Shown one piece after another: positions 53,963 to 64,000 of a stretch of 64,000 nucleotides of DNA. The notes beneath the pieces are model-generated. The model did not search any database. It worked only from the letters and a program-made list of their open reading frames with translations, and was not told the origin of the DNA. Made by a program: the position numbers and the translations under genes. Every line of letters starts with the position of its first letter. Position 1 is the first letter of the stretch. Source of the stretch: Protula sp. h YS-2021 (lineage: Eukaryota > Annelida > Polychaeta > Sabellida > Serpulidae); the NCBI GenBank assembly GCA_949752745.1, contig OX457034.1, positions 32,655,544-32,719,543 of the forward strand, read 5' to 3'.

Positions 53963-55834
53963 CATAGGTTTTGCCTGTAACACTTTGGTCCCTTTTTATT
54001 CTATATTGATATTGAATGTTTCAAGTCAAACCGTAAACAAGAAGAAAAAAGTGTAAGCAACGCCTGTTTTGAAAGATTTACAATGCAGCAATAAATGTTG
54101 CAATCACTCACTTTTTCCCACACCACAATCCAATTCAGATGGGAAGGTATGTAGTTTATAAACAGGCTCGAGCATCCATACAGATAGTGCTGTGCAGGTT
54201 ATGGCAGTAATACAGTTGGCTGAAAGTTGGCTCGGGAGTGCGAGGGCGTAAGCGTTCCGGTGTTCTTCGGGACCCGGTGGATCGAGCTGGAACTCGGCTG
54301 TAGAAAGGCGAAAGGCGGCGTAAAACCCGCCCGGTATGCCGAAGCCCCGCCACTGACCAATGCACACTGTGGTTGATCATTGACGGTGGCTGAGGTGGCC
54401 GTATATACGTCAGGCTTCTGGCAGCAAGCCATAATATATATCCTGCACTGCACGCTTCACTTTTTGTTTTTTTTTACCTTTGATTATGTTTTATTTTATC
54501 CAAGAGGTAGGTTATTGTTTCTACTTCATACAAAACTTATGCAAGATTTAATCATATTTTATTGCTGGTGCATGCACATAGAAGGCTCTAGAATATGCAC
54601 AACAGTATTCCACACTCCTCTAGTATCGCTTGTTCAATGCTCTTTCAATCCAACTGGACAATCAAAAGCTGTGCGTCTCACACTTCTTGATCTCTCTCAC
54701 ACTGCTTGATCTCTTCAATCATGGCATTCTACCTACGTCAGTTGCAGAGTTACTTCGGGATTGAAGGCACAGAGTACGATCGTTGTACCTTACTAAGATC
54801 GAGGATGTATATTCAGACACCGTAATATCATACTGAATTTTACTTCAGGTTTTAAACAAATATTAAGTAGTCTTAAAACTGTTTGATTTTACATACACCG
54901 TTTATAAGAGAATGACATTGAAGCATTAACTTTGGCCATTTTTTCTATCTTAAACCATTTCAAAGAGAATAAAATACTCAGACAAAAGTACAGATGCTCA
55001 ATAATCTTTCAGATCAAGGCAGATCGATGAACTTTCTAAAATACATAAACCTATTTTATTGCTAAACATTAAAATATCTGCAATAAAGAAAATTTTAATG
55101 GTTATAAAAGTAAGATTGTAATGTGTGGATAAGTTTGTACAGTGTAGCTAAAGTGAAAAGGTGGTAGTAGAATTTGCAAAGTGGGGATACCTGCTTGACC
55201 TCTTCCGAGGATCATAATTTTAAAACTGATCTATGTGAAAATAAAAGAAGAAAGTTAATTTTCCTTGGAAAATAATAAAAAGTCAAATATATTGTACTTG
55301 CGATTGAAGAAAAATGGGCACGGTTGGGGAGAGGAAGAGCAAAGGAAGACGGATGTATGTAAATGTCTTGAGTAATAATGTGAAATAGTGAAAGTGGTTA
55401 ATTTGGTGGATAGGTTAAATTTTGAAAGTGGAATATCTTTAAAAGTATTGGTGATAGAGAGACGGGGATTTGACGAGGTGATATGGCGAATATGAATTAT
55501 GTATGATCCAGTAGTGTTTTTAGGCCATTCTGAGCCCTTTAAATTGCACTTTTACAAAGGCAAAGTTTTCTACAGGCGAGTGTTAAATGAATGGTTTTAA
55601 GAACAGCGAGATAGTTTTTTTATAAATAGATTTGTCTATTTCTTAGTGATTGGATGAATGATCAGATCAGTCCTGGAAAAAACTTCACAATAACTATGTA
55701 ACTGTTTGATATATTTTTTTAAAGTAAACCTTTGTAACCATATACATCCTTCATGTTACCAGTTACCAATACAAATATATGTAATGTAAGAAGCTACTAA
55801 ATTTCAACTTACAATTTAGATGTTTTCAGCATTT
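52733..55834 (+). repeat. L10: long unit, 3102 bp
   Basis: A run 29, T run 9; no private change noticed. Confidence 0.95.
53639..53962 (+). mobile_element. SINE-like element, A29 tail (in L10)
   Basis: A run at 53934-53962. Confidence 0.65.
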
Positions 55835-58800
55835 TATTTACAGTAGACTTTGTAAACCTAAATAATTAAAATGTACTTCTATTTCCAGCCGAGTGTGAGA
55901 TGTGAGAAATAATTCTGGGGTTACGGTATATACCGCCAACAACTGGAAAAATAAAAATAAATCAAGGGGTAATGTCATTGAATGTGTGATTTGTTTTAAG
56001 AACTACAAAAAGATGTATGTATTCCATAGGTAAAAATTGTAATTTATTTCTGCATACAAACAATATGTATTTGCACCAATTATCAACTCTAAAGAAATCA
56101 GGTATTACACATATACCACCGACAAAAATGAAAATCCTGTGACTTTCTCAGTGAATTTGTGATATGGTTCAAGAGTTAGAAAGGAATGTATGTATACCTT
56201 TAGTAAAATTTGAACTTTATTTCTGGATACAAGCAATCGGTAGCTGCAACAAGTATCAACAGAAACAAATCACCAGAAAACATTGATGTAAAAATTCAAA
56301 GGTCCAGTACATAATACGGCATATCCTCGTCTCGGACATTTGTCGTTGTCATGTATCTGCGCCGTATGTCGAATTATGCTGACACAGTTGACGCCCCACT
56401 CTAGCGCTATTACTCTTATATTTATGACTTCCTTAAAATCTAAGCGGTTATTGTTGCAAGATCAAAGATTTCAATTTAGTTCGTTCGTTGCATAGACTGC
56501 ACATCCTAGCTTTTATTTTAGTGTTAATGCATGTTTAACTGGCCAGTCGTTAACTGGTCAACCGTCAATGATGGATAATGGATTTACAGACATGTCTTGT
56601 TATATTTTCCATGTTGATCAAACCAACACAGGTTAAACAAGACCCAAACAGTCTGAGAAATCTGATAGATTCACAGCAGGTTATATACAATTCCAGTGAC
56701 ATTGAAAAATGGTGTGTAAAATTACTGATAGAGAATTGAATTGGATAGAGCATTGGTTCGGTAAGCCGAAGGTCCCGAGTTCGACTCCAGCTCGGGGCGG
56801 CATGCAGGGAATTGACATTTGCTCAAATTGCCTTGGCTAAGCAAATACAGTAGATAAGATCACCTATGAAGGAATTTAAAGTTGACGCCCACTTAGCGTT
56901 TCAGCCATCCCTTAAAAAACATTTTAGAAAGAAGTTAGTTTGGGCATCGTCCAATGACTTTCTTTATTTGAGTTGCCAAAGTCAATAAAATTATTTATTT
57001 TTAAACGATCAAAAGTTTCAGGGAGTGAACTCTGTAAAAAAAAAAAAAAAAAAAAAAAAAAACATAGGTTTTGCCTGTAACACTTTGGTCCCTTTTTATT
57101 CTATATTGATATTGAATGTTTCAAGTCAAACCGTAAACAAGAAGAAAAAAGTGTAAGCAACGCCTGTTTTGAAAGATTTACAATGCAGCAATAAATGTTG
57201 CAATCACTCACTTTTTCCCACACCACAATCCAATTCAGATGGGAAGGTATGTAGTTTATAAACAGGCTCGAGCATCCATACAGATAGTGCTGTGCAGGTT
57301 ATGGCAGTAATACAGTTGGCTGAAAGTTGGCTCGGGAGTGCGAGGGCGTAAGCGTTCCGGTGTTCTTCGGGACCCGGTGGATCGAGCTGGAACTCGGCTG
57401 TAGAAAGGCGAAAGGCGGCGTAAAACCCGCCCGGTATGCCGAAGCCCCGCCACTGACCAATGCACACTGTGGTTGATCATTGACGGTGGCTGAGGTGGCC
57501 GTATATACGTCAGGCTTCTGGCAGCAAGCCATAATATATATCCTGCACTGCACGCTTCACTTTTTGTTTTTTTTTACCTTTGATTATGTTTTATTTTATC
57601 CAAGAGGTAGGTTATTGTTTCTACTTCATACAAAACTTATGCAAGATTTAATCATATTTTATTGCTGGTGCATGCACATAGAAGGCTCTAGAATATGCAC
57701 AACAGTATTCCACACTCCTCTAGTATCGCTTGTTCAATGCTCTTTCAATCCAACTGGACAATCAAAAGCTGTGCGTCTCACACTTCTTGATCTCTCTCAC
57801 ACTGCTTGATCTCTTCAATCATGGCATTCTACCTACGTCAGTTGCAGAGTTACTTCGGGATTGAAGGCACAGAGTACGATCGTTGTACCTTACTAAGATC
57901 GAGGATGTATATTCAGACACCGTAATATCATACTGAATTTTACTTCAGGTTTTAAACAAATATTAAGTAGTCTTAAAACTGTTTGATTTTACATACACCG
58001 TTTATAAGAGAATGACATTGAAGCATTAACTTTGGCCATTTTTTCTATCTTAAACCATTTCAAAGAGAATAAAATACTCAGACAAAAGTACAGATGCTCA
58101 ATAATCTTTCAGATCAAGGCAGATCGATGAACTTTCTAAAATACATAAACCTATTTTATTGCTAAACATTAAAATATCTGCAATAAAGAAAATTTTAATG
58201 GTTATAAAAGTAAGATTGTAATGTGTGGATAAGTTTGTACAGTGTAGCTAAAGTGAAAAGGTGGTAGTAGAATTTGCAAAGTGGGGTTACCTGCTTGACC
58301 TCTTCCGAGGATCATAATTTTAAAACTGATCTATGTGAAAATAAAAGAAGAAAGTTAATTTTCCTTGGAAAATAATAAAAAGTCAAATATATTGTACTTG
58401 CGATTGAAGAAAAATGGGCACGGTTGGGGAGAGGAAGAGCAAAGGAAGACGGATGTATGTAAATGTCTTGAGTAATAATGTGAAATAGTGAAAGTGGTTA
58501 ATTTGGTGGATAGGTTAAATTTTGAAAGTGGAATATCTTTAAAAGTATTGGTGATAGAGAGACGGGGATTTGACGAGGTGATATGGCGAATATGAATTAT
58601 GTATGATCCAGTAGTGTTTTTAGGCCATTCTGAGCCCTTTAAATTGCACTTTTACAAAGGCAAAGTTTTCTACAGGCGAGTGTTAAATGAATGGTTTTAA
58701 GAACAGCGAGATAGTTTTTTTATAAATAGATTTGTCTATTTCTTAGTGATTGGATGAATGATCAGATCAGTCCTGGAAAAAACTTCACAATAACTATGTA

Positions 58801-58934
58801 ACTGTTTGATATATTTTTTTAAAGTAAACCTTTGTAACCATATACATCCTTCATGTTACCAGTTACCAATACAAATATATGTAATGTAAGAAGCTACTAA
58901 ATTTCAACTTACAATTTAGATGTTTTCAGCATTT
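55835..58934 (+). repeat. L11: long unit, 3100 bp
   Basis: A run 27, T run 9. A to T at 58287 is shared with L12 only. Confidence 0.95.
56741..57062 (+). mobile_element. SINE-like element, A27 tail (in L11)
   Basis: A run at 57036-57062, as short as in L1. Confidence 0.65.
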
Positions 58935-60239
58935 TATTTACAGTAGACTTTGTAAACCTAAATAATTAAAATGTACTTCTATTTCCAGCCGAGTGTGAGA
59001 TGTGAGAAATAATTCTGGGGTTACGGTATATACCGCCAACAACTGGAAAAATAAAAATAAATCAAGGGGTAATGTCATTGAATGTGTGATTTGTTTTAAG
59101 AACTACAAAAAGATGTATGTATTCCATAGGTAAAAATTGTAATTTATTTCTGCATACAAACAATATGTATTTGCACCAATTATCAACTCTAAAGAAATCA
59201 GGTATTACACATATACCACCGACAAAAATGAAAATCCTGTGACTTTCTCAGTGAATTTGTGATATGGTTCAAGAGTTAGAAAGGAATGTATGTATACCTT
59301 TAGTAAAATTTGAACTTTATTTCTGGATACAAGCAATCGGTAGCTGCAACAAGTATCAACAGAAACAAATCACCAGAAAACATTGATGTAAAAATTCAAA
59401 GGTCCAGTACATAATACGGCATATCCTCGTCTCGGACATTTGTCGTTGTCATGTATCTGCGCCGTATGTCGAATTATGCTGACACAGTTGACGCCCCACT
59501 CTAGCGCTATTACTCTTATATTTATGACTTCCTTAAAATCTAAGCGGTTATTGTTGCAAGATCAAAGATTTCAATTTAGTTCGTTCGTTGCATAGACTGC
59601 ACATCCTAGCTTTTATTTTAGTGTTAATGCATGTTTAACTGGCCAGTCGTTAACTGGTCAACCGTCAATGATGGATAATGGATTTATAGACATGTCTTGT
59701 TATATTTTCCATGTTGATCAAACCAACACAGGTTAAACAAGACCCAAACAGTCTGAGAAATCTGATAGATTCACAGCAGGTTATATACAAATAGTGAAAA
59801 TGGTTAATTTGGTGGATACGTTAAATTTTGAAAGTGGAATATCTTTAAAAGTATTGGTGATAGAGAGACGGGGATTTGACGAGGTGATATGGCGAATATG
59901 AATTATGTATGATCCAGTAGTGTTTTTAGGCCATTCTGAGCCCTTTAAATTGCACTTTTACAAAGGCAAAGTTTTCTACAGGCGAGTGTTAAATGAATGG
60001 TTTTAAGAACAGCGAGATAGTTTTTTATAAATAGATTTGTCTATTTCTTAGTGATTGGATGAATGATCAGATCAGTCCTGGAAAAAACTTCACAATAACT
60101 ATGTAACTGTTTGATATATTTTTTTAAAGTAAACCTTTGTAACCATATACATCCTTCATGTTACCAGTTACCAATACAAATATATGTAATGTAAGAAGCT
60201 ACTAAATTTCAACTTACAATTTAGATGTTTTCAGCATTT
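58935..60239 (+). repeat. S20: short unit, S-C type, 1305 bp
   Basis: C at 59819. Private C to T at 59687. One T is missing from a T7 run (60021-60026), making this the only S unit of different length. Confidence 0.95.
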
Positions 60240-61545
60240 TATTTACAGTAGACTTTGTAAACCTAAATAATTAAAATGTACTTCTATTTCCAGCCGAGTG
60301 TGAGATGTGAGAAATAATTCTGGGGTTACGGTATATACCGCCAACAACTGGAAAAATAAAAATAAATCAAGGGGTAATGTCATTGAATGTGTGATTTGTT
60401 TTAAGAACTACAAAAAGATGTATGTATTCCATAGGTAAAAATTGTAATTTATTTCTGCATACAAACAATATGTATTTGCACCAATTATCAACTCTAAAGA
60501 AATCAGGTATTACACATATACCACCGACAAAAATGAAAATCCTGTGACTTTCTCAGTGAATTTGTGATATGGTTCAAGAGTTAGAAAGGAATGTATGTAT
60601 ACCTTTAGTAAAATTTGAACTTTATTTCTGGATACAAGCAATCGGTAGCTGCAACAAGTATCAACAGAAACAAATCACCAGAAAACATTGATGTAAAAAT
60701 TCAAAGGTCCAGTACATAATACGGCATATCCTCGTCTCGGACATTTGTCGTTGTCATGTATCTGCGCCGTATGTCGAATTATGCTGACACAGTTGACGCC
60801 CCACTCTAGCGCTATTACTCTTATATTTATGACTTCCTTAAAATCTAAGCGGTTATTGTTGCAAGATCAAAGATTTCAATTTAGTTCGTTCGTTGCATAG
60901 ACTGCACATCCTAGCTTTTATTTTAGTGTTAATGCATGTTTAACTGGCCAGTCGTTAACTGGTCAACCGTCAATGATGGATAATGGATTTACAGACATGT
61001 CTTGTTATATTTTCCATGTTGATCAAACCAACACAGGTTAAACAAGACCCAAACAGTCTGAGAAATCTGATAGATTCACAGCAGGTTATATACAAATAGT
61101 GAAAATGGTTAATTTGGTGGATACGTTAAATTTTGAAAGTGGAATATCTTTAAAAGTATTGGTGATAGAGAGACGGGGATTTGACGAGGTGATATGGCGA
61201 ATATGAATTATGTATGATCCAGTAGTGTTTTTAGGCCATTCTGAGCCCTTTAAATTGCACTTTTACAAAGGCAAAGTTTTCTACAGGCGAGTGTTAAATG
61301 AATGGTTTTAAGAACAGCGAGATAGTTTTTTTATAAATAGATTTGTCTATTTCTTAGTGATTGGATGAATGATCAGATCAGTCCTGGAAAAAACTTCACA
61401 ATAACTATGTAACTGTTTGATATATTTTTTTAAAGTAAACCTTTGTAACCATATACATCCTTCATGTTACCAGTTACCAATACAAATATATGTAATGTAA
61501 GAAGCTACTAAATTTCAACTTACAATTTAGATGTTTTCAGCATTT
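60240..61545 (+). repeat. S21: short unit, S-C type
   Basis: C at 61124; no private change noticed. Confidence 0.95.
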
Positions 61546-62743
61546 TATTTACAGTAGACTTTGTAAACCTAAATAATTAAAATGTACTTCTATTTCCAGC
61601 CGAGTGTGAGATGTGAGAAATAATTCTGGGGTTACGGTATATACCGCCAACAACTGGAAAAATAAAAATAAATCAAGGGGTAATGTCATTGAATGTGTGA
61701 TTTGTTTTAAGAACTACAAAAAGATGTATGTATTCCATAGGTAAAAATTGTAATTTATTTCTGCATACAAACAATATGTATTTGCACCAATTATCAACTC
61801 TAAAGAAATCAGGTATTACACATATACCACCGACAAAAATGAAAATCCTGTGACTTTCTCAGTGAATTTGTGATATGGTTCAAGAGTTAGAAAGGAATGT
61901 ATGTATACCTTTAGTAAAATTTGAACTTTATTTCTGGATACAAGCAATCGGTAGCTGCAACAAGTATCAACAGAAACAAATCACCAGAAAACATTGATGT
62001 AAAAATTCAAAGGTCCAGTACATAATACGGCATATCCTCGTCTCGGACATTTGTCGTTGTCATGTATCTGCGCCGTATGTCGAATTATGCTGACACAGTT
62101 GACGCCCCACTCTAGCGCTATTACTCTTATATTTATGACTTCCTTAAAATCTAAGCGGTTATTGTTGCAAGATCAAAGATTTCAATTTAGTTCGTTCGTT
62201 GCATAGACTGCACATCCTAGCTTTTATTTTAGTGTTAATGCATGTTTAACTGGCCAGTCGTTAACTGGTCAACCGTCAATGATGGATAATGGATTTACAG
62301 ACATGTCTTGTTATATTTTCCATGTTGATCAAACCAACACAGGTTAAACAAGACCCAAACAGTCTGAGAAATCTGATAGATTCACAGCAGGTTATATACA
62401 ATTCCAGTGACATTGAAAAATGGTGTGTAAAATTACTGATAGAGAATTGAATTGGATAGAGCATTGGTTCGGTAAGCCGAAGGTCCCGAGTTCGACTCCA
62501 GCTCGGGGCGGCATGCAGGGAATTGACATTTGCTCAAATTGCCTTGGCTAAGCAAATACAGTAGATAAGATCACCTATGAAGGAATTTAAAGTTGACGCC
62601 CACTTAGCGTTTCAGCCATCCCTTAAAAAACATTTTAGAAAGAAGTTAGTTTGGGCATCGTCCAATGACTTTCTTTATTTGAGTTGCCAAAGTCAATAAA
62701 ATTATTTATTTTTAAACGATCAAAAGTTTCAGGGAGTGAACTC

Positions 62744-62775
<32 letters not shown>

Positions 62776-64000
62776 CATAGGTTTTGCCTGTAACACTTTG
62801 GTCCCTTTTTATTCTATATTGATATTGAATGTTTCAAGTCAAACCGTAAACAAGAAGAAAAAAGTGTAAGCAACGCCTGTTTTGAAAGATTTACAATGCA
62901 GCAATAAATGTTGCAATCACTCACTTTTTCCCACACCACAATCCAATTCAGATGGGAAGGTATGTAGTTTATAAACAGGCTCGAGCATCCATACAGATAG
63001 TGCTGTGCAGGTTATGGCAGTAATACAGTTGGCTGAAAGTTGGCTCGGGAGTGCGAGGGCGTAAGCGTTCCGGTGTTCTTCGGGACCCGGTGGATCGAGC
63101 TGGAACTCGGCTGTAGAAAGGTGAAAGGCGGCGTAAAACCCGCCCGGTATGCCGAAGCCCCGCCACTGACCAATGCACACTGTGGTTGATCATTGACGGT
63201 GGCTGAGGTGGCCGTATATACGTCAGGCTTCTGGCAGCAAGCCATAATATATATCCTGCACTGCACGCTTCACTTTTTGTTTTTTTTTACCTTTGATTAT
63301 GTTTTATTTTATCCAAGAGGTAGGTTATTGTTTCTACTTCATACAAAACTTATGCAAGATTTAATCATATTTTATTGCTGGTGCATGCACATAGAAGGCT
63401 CTAGAATATGCACAACAGTATTCCACACTCCTCTAGTATCGCTTGTTCAATGCTCTTTCAATCCAACTGGACAATCAAAAGCTGTGCGTCTCACACTTCT
63501 TGATCTCTCTCACACTGCTTGATCTCTTCAATCATGGCATTCTACCTACGTCAGTTGCAGAGTTACTTCGGGATTGAAGGCACAGAGTACGATCGTTGTA
63601 CCTTACTAAGATCGAGGATGTATATTCAGACACCGTAATATCATACTGAATTTTACTTCAGGTTTTAAACAAATATTAAGTAGTCTTAAAACTGTTTGAT
63701 TTTACATACACCGTTTATAAGAGAATGACATTGAAGCATTAACTTTGGCCATTTTTTCTATCTTAAACCATTTCAAAGAGAATAAAATACTCAGACAAAA
63801 GTACAGATGCTTAATAATCTTTCAGATCAAGGCAGATCGATGAACTTTCTAAAATACATAAACCTATTTTATTGCTAAACATTAAAATATCTGCAATAAA
63901 GAAAATTTTAATGGTTATACAAGTAAGATTGTAATGTGTGGATAAGTTTGTACAGTGTAGCTAAAGTGAAAAGGTGGTAGTAGAATTTGCAAAGTGGGGT
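61546..64000 (+). repeat. L12: long unit, truncated by the window end
   Basis: 2455 bp are visible. A run 29, T run 9. It has three private changes in the extra segment: C to T at 63122, C to T at 63812 and A to C at 63920. The last base of the window (64000) is the T shared with L11. Confidence 0.93.
62452..62775 (+). mobile_element. SINE-like element, A29 tail (in L12)
   Basis: A run at 62747-62775; head unchanged from L1. Confidence 0.65.

Larger units (their letters stand above)
1..64000. repeat. Tandem satellite array, 33 units in two forms (S 1306 bp, L about 3102 bp)
   Basis: The start motif TATTTACA recurs at the beginning of every unit with spacings of 1306 bp (S; 1305 once) or 3099-3104 bp (L). 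All units face the same way. S and L share the same 1306-bp core; L adds one continuous segment after core position 856. Within a form, copies differ by single substitutions and by length of A and T runs only. The array runs off both ends of the window. No gene, rRNA, intact tRNA or non-repeat spacer interrupts it. The unit phase used here is arbitrary. Confidence 0.98.

Noticed and set aside
1..64000. CENP-B box, telomere repeats, rRNA, 5S, histone or spliced-leader repeat unit
   Set aside because: I looked for their characteristic motifs on both strands and found none. Nearby TTCG/CGGG combinations have the wrong spacing for a CENP-B box.
1..64000. CRISPR array
   Set aside because: Repeat units are over a kilobase, with no short direct repeats separated by unique spacers, and the sequence is eukaryotic in character.

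Overview
The whole window is one tandem satellite array from a eukaryotic genome. I find no protein gene, no intact RNA gene and no single-copy sequence. The sequence is AT-rich, has no bacterial gene density, and contains a tRNA-headed, poly-A-tailed SINE-like element. This fits a multicellular eukaryote, plausibly an invertebrate animal, but nothing here fixes the species. Both window edges lie inside the array, so its true length is unknown.

The array has 33 head-to-tail units, all on the same strand, in two forms. The short form (S) is 1306 bp. The long form (L) is about 3102 bp and equals S plus a 1793-1798 bp segment between S positions 856 and 857. Taking the arbitrary start TATTTACA as phase, the order is S1-S4, L1, S5-S17, L2, S18, L3-L8, S19, L9-L11, S20-S21, L12 (cut by the window end). 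There are 21 S and 12 L units. Units of one form differ by only zero to a few bases. Every L length difference is explained by two homopolymer runs, an A run of 27-31 and a T run of 8 or 9.

The shared S core contains a diverged internal duplication (about 77% identity over 108 ungapped bases, offset 173 bp). It also contains a badly decayed relative of the SINE that sits, better preserved, in the L segment. The L segment holds that SINE-like element (tRNA-like head with a B box, body, pure A run), a CpG-rich island of about 130 bp, a 19-bp pyrimidine-rich duplication, and roughly 670 bp of AT-rich DNA in which I recognise nothing.

No genes act together here. The biology is that of satellite evolution: a composite unit, a presence/absence form created by deletion or insertion, amplification so recent that copies are almost identical, and variants shared by neighbouring units that record local duplication or conversion. 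Short open frames recur in most L units only because the DNA is copied. Their frames open and close with homopolymer length, which argues against coding.
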